Assembly: GCF_020873895.1 (NCBI RefSeq)
Contig: NZ_JAHWGT010000004.1
Location: 124,001-188,000, forward strand
Reading direction: 5' to 3'
DNA length: 64,000 bases
Source: Streptomyces sp. DH12
GTDB lineage: Bacteria; Actinomycetota; Actinomycetes; Streptomycetales; Streptomycetaceae
Part shown: positions 51,433-61,541 of the stretch, in pieces
Layout: each line of letters starts with the position of its first letter
Numbering within the stretch: position 1 is the first letter of the stretch
Made by a program: the position numbers and the translations under genes
The notes under the pieces: model-generated
Seen by the model: the letters and a program-made list of their open reading frames with translations, nothing else
Told to the model about the DNA's origin: nothing
Database searches by the model: none

Positions 51433-53745
51433 CTACGTCGCGGCCGTGAAGCCGCGCAGGCGCAGGCTGTTGCCGACGACGAAGACGGACGAGAACGCCA
51501 TCGCCGCCCCGGCGATCATCGGGCTGAGGAAGCCCGCCGCCGCCAGCGGCAGCGCCGCCACGTTGTACGCGAACGCCCAGAACAGGTTCCCCTTGATCGT
51601 CCCGAGGGTGCGCCGGGAGAGCCGGATCGCGTCGGCGGCGGCCCGCAGGTCGCCCCGCACGAGGGTCAGGTCGCCCGCCTCGATCGCCGCGTCCGTACCG
51701 GTGCCCATCGCCAGGCCCAGGTCGGCCTGGGCGAGCGCCGCGGCGTCGTTCACGCCGTCGCCGACCATGGCGACGCTGCGGCCCTCGGCCTGGAGGCGCC
51801 GTACGACGTCGACCTTGTCCTGCGGCAGCACCTCGGCGATGACGTGCTCCCGGTCGATGCCGACCTCGGCGGCCACCGCCTCGGCGACGGTGCGGTTGTC
51901 GCCGGTGAGCAGGATCGGCGTGAGGCCCAGCGCGCGCAGCCTGCGGATCGCCTCGGCGCTGGTGTCCTTGACCGCGTCGGCGACCTCCAGGACCGCCCGC
52001 GCCTCGCCGTCCCAGGCGACGGCGACGGCGGTCCGGCCCGCCGCCTCCGCCGCGTCCCGGGCGCGGGCCAGCTCGTCCGGCAGGTCGATGGACCACGCCC
52101 CCAGCAGCTTCTCCCGGCCCACCAGCACCGCGTGGCCCTCGACGACGCCCTGCACGCCGAGGCCCGGCACGTTGGCGAAGTCCTCCACGGCGGGCAGGGA
52201 ACCCGTCCGCTCCACCGCCCCGGCCGCGACGGCCCGGGCGACCGGATGCTCGGAGGCGTCCTCCAGGGCCCCGGCCAGGCGCAGCGCCTCGGCCTCGCCG
52301 ACCGTGCCGGCGGTGTGGACGGCCAGGAGCGTCATCCGGCCGGTGGTGACGGTGCCGGTCTTGTCGAGGACGACGGTGTCGGCCCGGCGCGTGTTCTCCA
52401 GCACCTCGGGCCCCTTGATGAGGATGCCGAGCTGCGCGCCCCGGCCCGTGCCGACCATGAGGGCGGTGGGCGTGGCGAGCCCGAGGGCGCACGGGCAGGC
52501 GATGATCAGTACGGCGACGGCGGCGGTGAACGCCGCGGTCGCCCCGGCGCCGCTCAGCAGCCACCCGGCGAGGGTGGCGAGGGCCAGGACCATGACGACG
52601 GGGACGAACACGGCGGAGATCCGGTCGGCGAGCCGCTGGGCGGCGGCCTTGCCGTTCTGCGCGTCCTCCACCAGCTTCGCCATGCGGGCCAGCTGCGTGT
52701 CGGCGCCGACGCGGGTGGCCTCGACGACGAGCCGGCCGCCCGCGTTGAGCGTCGCGCCGGTGACCGCGTCGCCCACCGCCACCTCCACGGGGACGGACTC
52801 GCCGGTCAGCATCGAGGCGTCCACGGCGGACCGGCCCTCCACCACGGTGCCGTCCGTGGCGATCTTCTCCCCGGGGCGGACGACGAACCGGTCGCCGACC
52901 CGCAGCTCCTCCGCCGGTACGCGCACCTCGCGGCCGGCGCGCACCACGGTGACCTCCTTGGCGCCCAGCTCCATCAGCGCCCGCAGCGCCGCGCCCGCCT
53001 TCCGCTTGGAGCGGGCCTCGAAGTACCGGCCGGCGAGGATGAACGCCGTCACCCCGGCCGCCGCCTCCAGGTAGATGTTGCCGGCGCCGTCGGAGCGGGA
53101 GATGGTCAGCTCGAAGGGGTGCGTCATGCCCGTCATGCCGGCCGTGCCGAAGAACAGCGCCCACAGCGACCAGAGGAACGCGGCGGTCGTACCGACCGAG
53201 ATGAGCGTGTCCATCGTCGCGGCGCCGTGCCGCAGGTTGGTCCAGGCGGCGCGGTGGAACGGCCAGCCCGCGTAGACGACCACGGGCGCGGCGAGCGCGA
53301 GGGAGAGCCACTGCCAGTTCGCGAACTGCAGCGGCGGGACCATCGCCATGGCCACGACGGGGACGGCGAGGGCGACGGCGGTCAGCAGCCGCTGCCGCAG
53401 GTCCCGCAGATCGTCGTCGGCCCTCTCGCCGACGGCGCTGCCGCCGCCGACGGCGACCGTGCCGTCGCCGGCCGCACCGCCGTCGCGCGCGCCCGCCGCC
53501 GCGGGGGGCGCGGGCGGGCGGGCGGTGTAGCCGGTCGCCTCGACCGTGGCGACGAGGTCCGCCACGGACACGTCGTCGCCCCGGTAGGTGACCTTGGCCT
53601 TCTCGGTGGCGTAGTTGACGGTGGCCTCGACACCGTCCATGCGGTTGAGCTTCTTCTCGACGCGCGCCGCGCAGGAGGCGCAGGTCATGCCGCCGATGGC
53701 GAGCTCGACCTCGGCGGTGCCGGGCGTGGTGGCGGGGCCGCTCAT
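51433..53745 (-). CDS. copper-translocating P-type ATPase
   Basis: A 770-residue P1B ATPase exporting Cu(I). An N-terminal heavy-metal domain has [12 protein letters not shown] (residues about 18-29). The membrane CPC is in [13 protein letters not shown], the phosphorylated Asp in [11 protein letters not shown], the P-domain hinge in [12 protein letters not shown], and the actuator TGES in [11 protein letters not shown]; a His-Pro is seen in [15 protein letters not shown] 53745 follows an AG-rich site. A CsoR-like dyad lies upstream. No copper chaperone gene is adjacent. Confidence 0.93.
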   Translation of the reverse strand: MSGPATTPGTAEVELAIGGMTCASCAARVEKKLNRMDGVEATVNYATEKAKVTYRGDDVSVADLVATVEATGYTARPPAPPAAAGARDGGAAGDGTVAVGGGSAVGERADDDLRDLRQRLLTAVALAVPVVAMAMVPPLQFANWQWLSLALAAPVVVYAGWPFHRAAWTNLRHGAATMDTLISVGTTAAFLWSLWALFFGTAGMTGMTHPFELTISRSDGAGNIYLEAAAGVTAFILAGRYFEARSKRKAGAALRALMELGAKEVTVVRAGREVRVPAEELRVGDRFVVRPGEKIATDGTVVEGRSAVDASMLTGESVPVEVAVGDAVTGATLNAGGRLVVEATRVGADTQLARMAKLVEDAQNGKAAAQRLADRISAVFVPVVMVLALATLAGWLLSGAGATAAFTAAVAVLIIACPCALGLATPTALMVGTGRGAQLGILIKGPEVLENTRRADTVVLDKTGTVTTGRMTLLAVHTAGTVGEAEALRLAGALEDASEHPVARAVAAGAVERTGSLPAVEDFANVPGLGVQGVVEGHAVLVGREKLLGAWSIDLPDELARARDAAEAAGRTAVAVAWDGEARAVLEVADAVKDTSAEAIRRLRALGLTPILLTGDNRTVAEAVAAEVGIDREHVIAEVLPQDKVDVVRRLQAEGRSVAMVGDGVNDAAALAQADLGLAMGTGTDAAIEAGDLTLVRGDLRAAADAIRLSRRTLGTIKGNLFWAFAYNVAALPLAAAGFLSPMIAGAAMAFSSVFVVGNSLRLRGFTAAT

Positions 53746-53800
53746 CTCGCGCTCATCTCCACTCCTCCGGATCCGGGTACCCGTGACCGGGACGGTACGC

Positions 53801-53817
53801 ATACCCTGGGGGGGTAT
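53801..53817. promoter_or_regulatory. CsoR-like copper operator
   Basis: ATACCC-TGGGG-GGGTAT is a dyad of the kind bound by CsoR copper repressors. It sits 56 bases upstream of the ATPase ATG; a related GTATACCCCCCTCAGG follows at 53832-53847. The remaining 53848-54100 region is Pro-like CCG/CCC-rich DNA with no gene. Confidence 0.6.
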
Positions 53818-54154
53818 CCCTTCCCGGTCAGTGTATACCCCCCTCAGGTAACCGCGTCACCCCCGCGACCGCCACCCGGCGCCCACCCGCCACCGACCCC
53901 CAGACCGTCCGCCCGACACCCGCCATCCGTCCGCAGACCGTCCGCCCGGCGCCCACCGGCCGCCCACCCCCGGTACCCACCGTCCGCCCGCCCCGGGCGC
54001 CCGCCCCGGGCGCCCGGCGGGCGGTCGTCGGGCGCCCGGCGGAGTACGGATCGCCCACGGGGCGGGCGCCGTGGAGCCCCCACGCATTAGCATTGGACTA
54101 GACCTGTACGAGACCCGTGCGGGATCGACATCCACCTGCGAGGAATGGGGTCCG

Positions 54155-54850
54155 ATGAGCAACCGTGCAGTGCTGGAGGTGATCGCCCTCGACGCCGAGG
54201 ACGCCATCGCCGCCCAGGCCGGAGGGGCGGACCGCCTGGAGCTGGTCACCGACATGGCCGCCGACGGGCTCTCCCCGTCCCGCGAGACGTACGCCCGGAT
54301 CCGCGCCGCCGTGGACATCCCGCTGCGCGTCATGCTCCGCCTCGGCACCGGCTTCGCCGCCGGGGACGTCGACGCGCTCGTCCGCGTCGCGGCCGAGCTG
54401 CGCTCGGAGGGCGCCGACGAGTTCGTCCTCGGCTTCCTCGACGCGTACGGCCACCCCGACCTCGACGCCCTGGAGCGGCTCGTCACCGAGCTGGACGGCT
54501 GCCGGTGGACCTTCCACCGCGCCATCGACCACTGCGCCGACCGCGGCGCCCTGCGCAAGCACCTCGCCGACCTGCCGGGCCTCGACACGTTCCTGACCGC
54601 CGGCTCCGCCTCCGGGGTCGACGCCGGCCTGTCCGTGCTGACCGCCGAGGCCGCGCAGCGCGACCTCCCCGGGTACGAAGCGGTCCTCCTCGTCGGCGGC
54701 GGCCTGCGCCTCGACCACGTCCCCGCGCTCCGCGCGGCCGGCGTCGACGCCTTCCACATCGGGGGCGCGGCCCGCCCGGCCGGCTGGTCCTCCCCGGTCG
54801 CCCCGGGCGCCGTGGGCGCCTGGCGCCGCGCCCTGGACGAGGCGGCCTGA
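54155..54850 (+). CDS. cutC: CutC family protein
   Basis: A 231-residue TIM-barrel protein: LEVIALDAEDAIAAQAGGADRLELV at the start, then ADGLSPSRE, GADEFVLGFLDAYGHPD, WTFHRAIDHC and FLTAGSASGVDAG. CutC proteins were named for copper homeostasis, but the role is disputed; here it lies beside, though divergent from, the copper ATPase. GAGGAA upstream of ATG 54155. Confidence 0.92.
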   Translation: MSNRAVLEVIALDAEDAIAAQAGGADRLELVTDMAADGLSPSRETYARIRAAVDIPLRVMLRLGTGFAAGDVDALVRVAAELRSEGADEFVLGFLDAYGHPDLDALERLVTELDGCRWTFHRAIDHCADRGALRKHLADLPGLDTFLTAGSASGVDAGLSVLTAEAAQRDLPGYEAVLLVGGGLRLDHVPALRAAGVDAFHIGGAARPAGWSSPVAPGAVGAWRRALDEAA

Positions 54851-54928
54851 CCCGGCGGACCCGCCTCCCCGCCCGGCACGGCCCCCGGCTCGCACCCGGG
54901 CGGGCGGGCGGCCCGCCCGGGCGGCGGC

Positions 54929-56962
54929 TCAGGCGGCCAGGTGGTCCGGCAGCGGCGAGGCGTGGACGAGGGTCAGGCCGGAGACCGCGCGGGTGAGCGC
55001 CACGTACAGCCGCCGCAGCCCCGTCCGCTCGTCGGGCTCCCCGTGCACCACCGCCGCCGGCTCGTCCAGCACGACGTAGTCGTACTCCAGGCCCTTCGCC
55101 AGCGACGCGGGCACCAGTGTCAGGCGGGTCTGCGCGGAGGTCTCCTCGCCCGGCGCGAGGAAGCCGAGCCCCGCCCCCTCCAGCGCCGCCGCCAGCACCG
55201 GGACCCGCGCGTCGGCGGCGATGAGCCCGACGGACCCCTCCCGCGCCAGGTACGCGCGGCACGCCGCGACGACCGCCGCGTCCCGCTCCGCGTCGCCGAC
55301 GGCCCGCACCTCCAGCGACCCCGGGTTCTCCCGCACCGACCGCACCTCGGCCAGGCCGGGCGCGATGTGCGGCAGCAGCCGCGAGGCGTACGCGATCACC
55401 TCGCGTGGTACGCGGAAGCCGGCCGTCAGCTCCTCCACCACGGCGTCCGGCTTGCCCAGGTGGCCCAGCGCCTCCGCCCAGCTGCGCGTCGCCCACGGCG
55501 TCGTGCCCTGCGCCAGGTCGCCCAGGACCGTCGCCGACCCGGTCGAGCAGCGCCGCCCCACCGCCCGGTACTGCATCGGCGACAGGTCCTGCGCCTCGTC
55601 GAGCACCACGTGCCCCAGCGAGTGGGTGCGCTCCACCAGGTCGGCCGCCTCGTCGACGAGGACGGCGTCCGCGGGCGACCACTTCGCCGACCGGACGCTC
55701 CGCGGCGGCCGCGTCCACAGGACGGCCTTCTGCTCCTCGTCGGTGAGGACGCCCCGGGCGTGCTCACCGAGGAAGTCCGCGTCGGACAGCAGCCGCAGCA
55801 CCAGCTTCGCCGGGTCGACCGGCGGCCAGATCGCCTTGACCGCCGCCTTCACCGCCGGGTTGCGCGCCACCGCGTCCTGCACCCGGTCGTCCGGCGCCTC
55901 CCCGGCCTCCTCCATCCGCACCAGCACCGCGTGCGCGATGCGCCGCGGCAGCGCCTCACGGGCGGCGCCGTAGCGCATGTCGCGGGCGAGCAGCTCGCGG
56001 ACGATCTCCTCCACCTCGTACGCCGGCACCCGCCACCGCCGCGAACCGCGCACCACGACGACCGGCTCGACGGGCGGCGTCACGTGCGAGCGGACCGCCC
56101 GCCGCAGTACCTCGGCCATCCGGGCGTCGCCCTTCACCACCGCCGACGCCGCCTCGTCCGCGCCCCGCACCTCGACGTGCGCACCGACCAGGTCGTCGAC
56201 GGTCGACTGCCGCACCTCCAGCTCGCCCAGGGCGGGCAGCACCTGCTCGATGTACCGCAGGAACGAGCGGTTCGGGCCGATGACGAGCGTGCCCGTCCGC
56301 GCCAGCCGCTCCCGGTGCGCGTACAGCAGGTACGCCACCCGGTGCAGGCCCACGGCGGTCTTGCCGGTGCCGGGCCCGCCCTGCACGCACACCGTCCCCG
56401 ACAGGCCGCTGCGGACGATCTCGTCCTGCTCGGGCTGGATGGTCGCGACGATGTCCCGCATCGGCCCCACGCGCGGCCGCTCGATCTCCGCCTGGAGCAG
56501 CCGGCTGGCGGTGTCCGCCTCGTCCGGGTCGGTCAGGTGCTCGTCCTCGTACGCGGTGAGCTCGCCGCCCGTGTAGCCGAACCGGCGACGCAGCCCGACG
56601 TCCTGCGGGTCCTTGCGCGACGCCCGGTAGAACGGCTGCGACACCGGGGCACGCCAGTCGATCACCATCGGGTCCCCGTCGCCGTCGTGGACGTGCCGCC
56701 GGCCGATGTAGAAGCGCTGCCCCTCCTGCGTGGTGTGCAGGTAGTCGAGCCGCCCGAAGAAGAGCGGCGTGTGGCTCAGGTCGGCGAGCGCCTTGACCCG
56801 CTCCTCGATCTGGCGGGAGAGGACGGCGGCGTTGACCCAGTTCGCGGTGACGTCCCGGATGTCGAGCGCCTCCACGTCCTCCCGCATGGCGCGCAGGGCG
56901 GCACGGGACGCCGCGAGGTGGGCGCGCTCGCGCGCGAGGGGGTCCGGGTCGGTCGCGGACAT
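54929..56962 (-). CDS. HelD-family ATPase (RNA polymerase recycling)
   Basis: A 677-residue UvrD/HelD-like motor, a second family member besides helR. A helical N-terminal arm (residues about 10-65) precedes GRRHVHDGDGDPMVIDWRAPVSQPFY. Walker A is GGPGTGKTAVGLHR, Walker B HVVLDEAQDLSPMQY, and the C-terminal motif LYVALTRAVSGLTLVH. HelD releases nucleic acid from stalled RNA polymerase. It lacks an RAE, so probably serves general recycling. ATG 56962 with GGAGG upstream. Confidence 0.88.
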   Translation of the reverse strand: MSATDPDPLARERAHLAASRAALRAMREDVEALDIRDVTANWVNAAVLSRQIEERVKALADLSHTPLFFGRLDYLHTTQEGQRFYIGRRHVHDGDGDPMVIDWRAPVSQPFYRASRKDPQDVGLRRRFGYTGGELTAYEDEHLTDPDEADTASRLLQAEIERPRVGPMRDIVATIQPEQDEIVRSGLSGTVCVQGGPGTGKTAVGLHRVAYLLYAHRERLARTGTLVIGPNRSFLRYIEQVLPALGELEVRQSTVDDLVGAHVEVRGADEAASAVVKGDARMAEVLRRAVRSHVTPPVEPVVVVRGSRRWRVPAYEVEEIVRELLARDMRYGAAREALPRRIAHAVLVRMEEAGEAPDDRVQDAVARNPAVKAAVKAIWPPVDPAKLVLRLLSDADFLGEHARGVLTDEEQKAVLWTRPPRSVRSAKWSPADAVLVDEAADLVERTHSLGHVVLDEAQDLSPMQYRAVGRRCSTGSATVLGDLAQGTTPWATRSWAEALGHLGKPDAVVEELTAGFRVPREVIAYASRLLPHIAPGLAEVRSVRENPGSLEVRAVGDAERDAAVVAACRAYLAREGSVGLIAADARVPVLAAALEGAGLGFLAPGEETSAQTRLTLVPASLAKGLEYDYVVLDEPAAVVHGEPDERTGLRRLYVALTRAVSGLTLVHASPLPDHLAA

Positions 56963-57061
56963 GGCGGTGCCTCCGGGCGGGACGATCAGGGGTGGGGACG
57001 GGGCCGTCCGGTTTCCGACCGGAGGGCGGCGCTCCCTGACGGGGAGGCGGGCAAGCGGGAG

Positions 57062-57091
57062 AGTGTACTGAGCCCCCACCGCCGGGGCGAA
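57062..57091 (-). promoter_or_regulatory. probable helD promoter
   Basis: On the minus strand TTCGCC (57091-57086) and TACACT (57067-57062) are 18 bases apart, 100 bases upstream of the HelD ATG. Confidence 0.4.
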
Positions 57092-58028
57092 CGCTTTTCC
57101 CCGCCCCCGCCCCCCGTCGCGGCACCCGCTCCCTCCTCCGTGACCCGCGCGGTCGCCCTGGCACCGCCTCGCCGAGCACGGTTCAAGGCCCGACGGGCCA
57201 CCGTCGGCGGTACCCACCCCCCGCCCCGCACCTCGCACCCCGCAGCCCCAGCCCCCGAGCGCGCTGGTCCCGCGGCGGCTGTCCGGCCGCCCACGGGCCG
57301 GCCCCGCCTCTCGGCGGCTGGTCGCATCGGGGCACGGGAGCCGGCCACCAGCTCACCCTGGAGCCGTCTCCCGGCCGCCGCACCCGTGTCGCCGCGGTCG
57401 GAGCCGGGACGTCGATCCGCGCAGGCGCCCATGCGCGCCGCGTGAACCATTCGCGGTGCGGTCGCACGGACATTCCGCTTTTTCCCTCATCGCATCCCCC
57501 TGTTCGTCGCCGGCGCGCGGACGCCCGGCGTCGGGCTCGATTCGGGAGTGCGAGGGAAAGCGGTATCCGCATCGCTCCACCGGGAGATCCCAGGCTCCCC
57601 TGGGAGGCGGCCTTCATTTCCCCTCTCGAAACGAGTGGCCCCTACCGCCGTGAGCGTCGCCCACCTCGCTTCCCCACCACCGGGCCGTCCCTGGGGTGAG
57701 CCCGCGACAACGCGTCTACCAGGCGAATACAGGACGGACACCACCGATCGCGCCATCCGCTGTGGTCAACCGAGTCAGCACGACCGGTCGCAACTCGCCA
57801 GTGGATTCCAAGCCATGCTCAACGCCTTTATCCAGCCGCACATTCCGGCGCCACACTCCACGACCCGGCGTAATTATATGAAGAGTTGGTAGTGTCCCCG
57901 GGGCAAGCAGCCCCATACACGCACCACTTCGCGCCTCTTTGTGGTCCATCCCAACGGACACGCCTGAATTCGCCCCACCGATGAGCGCCGACCTTCCCGC
58001 CCACAGCTCACACAAGGACGACTCCCTT
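57092..58028. other. long gap before the ALF-repeat gene
   Basis: About 940 bases without a supported gene; short frames exist on both strands, none with family features or good starts. The last 180 bases are less GC-rich. TAATTATATGAAGAG (near 57871) contains TATAAT on the minus strand, and TAGTGT (near 57890) fits a plus-strand -10, so a promoter for the ALF gene probably lies here. Confidence 0.4.
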
Positions 58029-61000
58029 ATGCAGACAACCTTCTGGAGCCGACGCCGCGTGCTCGGTGCGCTCGCCGCCACCACCGCCGTGGCCGCCACA
58101 CCCTCGGCGCTCCTCGCCCCGGTCGCCGCCGCGACGGGGGCCACGACGCCGCAGCCGTTCCCGCTGCCGGACACGGAGCGGGCCAAGGCGGTCAGAGCCT
58201 GGATATCGGGTGGAAGAGGCGTCAAGGCCGCAGCCTCGCGGGCCCTGCTCGGCTCCGACAGCGAGATCCAGTCCTTCCTTGCCGAGACGCTCCCGTACCA
58301 GACCGTGCAGGACAACCGCGTGGCCGTCATCAGCTCCCTGGACCGCGCGGGCAAGGGGCTGCGCCGTGAGGCGGTCGCCGCCCTCGACAACGGTGACGCC
58401 GCCATCTCCGAGTTCCTGAGGGGAGGCTTCCAGCCCGCCATCCTCGAGGACCTCCGGGTGGCCACGACCATCGTGTCGGCCACCGGCGACAGGGCGGTCC
58501 GGCGAGAGGCCACCGCCGCCCTCGACGTCGGCAGCCACGCCGCCCTGACCGAGTTCCTCACCGACACGCAGTACGACGCACGCCTGGAGGACGCCCGGGT
58601 CCAGGTGTCCTTCATGCTGACGCAGGCGGGACCGGAGGTGCGCAAGTACGCCGACCGCGCCCTCAGCGGCACCGCGTCCGACGTGGAGTGGTTCATCGAG
58701 ACCGGGCAGCACATCGCCCGGGCCCGGGACCAGGAGTCGGCGAAGATCGAGGAGCTCGTCGCGGTCGTCCAGCGGGAGGGCAAGCGCGCCGAGAGCCAGA
58801 CGAACCTGGCCGTCGAGGCCTCCGCACGCGCCCAGACCGCTGCCCAGAAGGCGAAGGAGGCGGCGGAGAAGGCCGCCGCCGAGGCCGCCGCCGCCAAGGA
58901 CGACGTCCAGAAGTCCGGGGCGGCGGCCCGCAAGGCGGCGAGCGCCGCCAAGGGCGCGGCGGACGCCGCCCGTAACGCCATCAACGCCTCGAACGCCGCA
59001 GTGACGGCGTCCCGCCGCGCCTCCTCCGCCGCAGCCGGCGCCGCCCAGGCCGCCGCGAACGCCGGCAGCGCCGCCTCCCGCGCCTACCACGCCGCGATCG
59101 GCGCCTCAAAGGACGCCGGCAAGGCCGAGGCAGCCAAGAACGCGGCGGTCGCCGCACGCAACGCCGCCGCCCAGGCGCGCACCGCGGCCAAGGCCGCCGA
59201 CCAGGCGGCCATCGCCGGAAGCCAGGCTGCCGCCGCCGGTTCCGCCGCCGCCTCCGCCGCACGCAACTCCGCCGCCGCCGCGAACGCCGCCGCCCAGGCC
59301 GGCGCCGCCGCCGGCGCCGCGCAGTCGGAGGCCGCGGAGGCCAAGCGCCAGGCCGCGATCGCGTCCACCGCCGCGAACCGGGCCACCAACGCCGCGTCCA
59401 CCGCCCAGGCCCTCGCCAACACCGCGGCCGCGGCCGCGCGCACCGCCAGGGACGCCGCCAACTCCGCCGCGGACCACGCCGACAGGGCCGCCGCCGCCGC
59501 CGAGGAGGCCGTGAAGTACGCGGGCAAGGCCGTCGACTACGCCAACAGGTCGACCGCCCACGCGGCGGCGGCCGTCCAAGCCGCCAACACGGCCACCAAG
59601 GCGGTCTCGGACGCCCTCCTGGTGGAGCAGAACGCGCGGAAGGCCGAGGCGGAAACCCTCGAGCAGGACAAACTGCAGGCCATCGACGAGGTCAGGCTGC
59701 TCGCCGAGATCGAGGCGAAGGAGCTGGCCGCCTACCGGAACAAGCTCGCCCAGGCCCAGCAGACCGATCAGGCGACCAGGGACCTGATCGCCAAGGCGGA
59801 GCAGGCGCTGGCGGCGAACGACTTGCCGGTCGCGGCGGTCGAGGGGCGCAAGGCGGCCGTCGCCCTGCTCGACTCCCGAGGCGCCTGGACCCGCCAGGCG
59901 GCCCAGTTCGCCCTCTCCGGCACGGACGACGACGTGTTCGCCTGGATCGACCTCGACCGGCTCCTGGCCCAGCAGCAGGACGACCGGGAGACCACGCTCC
60001 ACGTGGCCACGGTCGCCGGCCCCAAGATCGCCGAGGCGGCCAAGGCCGCCCTGGAGAGCCCCGAGTCCACAGCGGTCGGGGACTTCCTCACCGGCGGGAT
60101 GAAGAGGGCCTCGGACGAGGACAACCGGGTCGCCATCGTTCGCATCCTGGGCACGAACCCCGGGAAGGCCGTCACCGCCGCGGCGAACAAGGCCCTCGAC
60201 ATCAACACCACCGAGTCGCTGCAGAGGTTCTTCGACCACGAGTACCCCGAGGCGATCCGGGAGGACGACGCGGTCCACACCATCTCCCTGATGAACACCG
60301 GGGGTGCCTACACCAAGGCGTACGCCGAGGTGGCCATGGAGGGGCCCACCTGGATGCGCCGCAACTTCGTCTCCCTGGTGCAGTTCCGGACGGCCCAGCT
60401 CGACCACGACACCGCCACCCATGTCGCCGCGATCCGCGGCGCCATCGCAGCCGCGGCGAAGATCGCCGAAAAGGCCCAGGAGAACGCCGCCCTGGCGTCG
60501 AAGGCCGCCGCCGACGCCCGTAGCGCCGCCGCCGAGGCCAAGGCGTGGGCGGCCAAGGCACTCGACGCCGCGGCCAAGGCCGACAGCTACGCCGACGAGG
60601 CGCGGCGGAACGCGGACGCGGCCGACAAGTCCGCGGCCGAGGCCAAGGCGTCCGCGAGCAGGGCGAGCACGGCGGCGTCGACCGCCCGTGGCGCCGCCCG
60701 CACCGCGAACTACGCGGCGAACAAGGCGATGGACTCCGCCCGGTCCGCCCTCAGGTCCTCCTCCAACGCCCAGGCGTCGGCCGCCAGCGCCCGAGCTTCC
60801 GCGATCGCCGCGGGCAAGGACGCGGCGACGGCGGCGGCCGCGGCCACCGAGGCCCGGCAGATCGCAGCCGCCAAGCGCGAGGCCGAGGTCAAGGCCGCGG
60901 CCCAGGCGGCCGCCGAGAAGGCCCGCCGTGAGCGGGACGCCAAGACCAACCCGGCCGACCAGGGCACCAACGACCAGATCAACCCCAACGGGACGAGCAC

Positions 61001-61397
61001 GGACGCCGACGAGTGGTGGAACGACGCCGGCTTCTACGCCGACGCGTTCAACGCGATCAGCGTCGGCGCCGGGTTCCTGGCCGCGGGCTGCGCCCTCGCC
61101 TCCTTCGTGTTCCCCCCGGCGGCCGGAGCCGCCGGCTTCTTCGCCGCGGTGTCGATGGGCGCCGCGGGCCTCGGCACCCTCTTCACCGGGATCGAGCACG
61201 GCTTCTCCAGCGGCCAGTTCATCGACTCCGCCATCAACACCGGCCTGAGCCTGGTCACCTTCGGGCAGTCCAGGTGGATCGGCGCAGCGGACAAGGCGCT
61301 CGGCGGCAAGCTCATCAAGCCCGTCGTCGGCAAGATCGCCGACGTCGGGGAGGACGTCGTGTCAGGGGCCACCAAGGTCCTGTCGTCCATCTTCTGA
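58029..61397 (+). CDS. ALF-repeat, Ala-rich coiled-coil exported protein
   Basis: A 1122-residue protein. SRRRVLGALAATTAVAATPS at the N-terminus is a twin-arginine signal. The body is symmetric: ALF repeats (about residues 55-235, e.g. DNRVAVISSLDRAGKGLRREA), an Ala-rich coiled coil (about 240-540), a second ALF block (about 600-800, e.g. DNRVAIVRILGTNPGKA), a second coiled coil (about 805-965), and a C-terminal hydrophobic domain (GFLAAGCALASFVFPPAAGAAG). ALF repeats are known from N-terminal parts of actinobacterial polymorphic toxins. No catalytic toxin domain is visible. ATG 58029 has AAGGA about ten bases before it. Confidence 0.85.
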   Translation: MQTTFWSRRRVLGALAATTAVAATPSALLAPVAAATGATTPQPFPLPDTERAKAVRAWISGGRGVKAAASRALLGSDSEIQSFLAETLPYQTVQDNRVAVISSLDRAGKGLRREAVAALDNGDAAISEFLRGGFQPAILEDLRVATTIVSATGDRAVRREATAALDVGSHAALTEFLTDTQYDARLEDARVQVSFMLTQAGPEVRKYADRALSGTASDVEWFIETGQHIARARDQESAKIEELVAVVQREGKRAESQTNLAVEASARAQTAAQKAKEAAEKAAAEAAAAKDDVQKSGAAARKAASAAKGAADAARNAINASNAAVTASRRASSAAAGAAQAAANAGSAASRAYHAAIGASKDAGKAEAAKNAAVAARNAAAQARTAAKAADQAAIAGSQAAAAGSAAASAARNSAAAANAAAQAGAAAGAAQSEAAEAKRQAAIASTAANRATNAASTAQALANTAAAAARTARDAANSAADHADRAAAAAEEAVKYAGKAVDYANRSTAHAAAAVQAANTATKAVSDALLVEQNARKAEAETLEQDKLQAIDEVRLLAEIEAKELAAYRNKLAQAQQTDQATRDLIAKAEQALAANDLPVAAVEGRKAAVALLDSRGAWTRQAAQFALSGTDDDVFAWIDLDRLLAQQQDDRETTLHVATVAGPKIAEAAKAALESPESTAVGDFLTGGMKRASDEDNRVAIVRILGTNPGKAVTAAANKALDINTTESLQRFFDHEYPEAIREDDAVHTISLMNTGGAYTKAYAEVAMEGPTWMRRNFVSLVQFRTAQLDHDTATHVAAIRGAIAAAAKIAEKAQENAALASKAAADARSAAAEAKAWAAKALDAAAKADSYADEARRNADAADKSAAEAKASASRASTAASTARGAARTANYAANKAMDSARSALRSSSNAQASAASARASAIAAGKDAATAAAAATEARQIAAAKREAEVKAAAQAAAEKARRERDAKTNPADQGTNDQINPNGTSTDADEWWNDAGFYADAFNAISVGAGFLAAGCALASFVFPPAAGAAGFFAAVSMGAAGLGTLFTGIEHGFSSGQFIDSAINTGLSLVTFGQSRWIGAADKALGGKLIKPVVGKIADVGEDVVSGATKVLSSIF

Positions 61398-61541
61398 CCT
61401 GCTCGCGGCGCTCGGCCCGCCGGCCGGGCCCGCACGGTCTCTGCCCCGGTACGGACGTTCCGGCGCCGGCGAGCCCGGCGCCGGTGTCCCGGACGGCCTC
61501 TCACGCCAAGTCATCGGGGCAGCCACGCCCAAAAGAAAGGT

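Noticed and set aside
57442-57892. Several 60-115 codon frames in the gap before the ALF gene
   Set aside because: No ribosome site, no conserved pattern and overlapping frames on both strands of equal quality.
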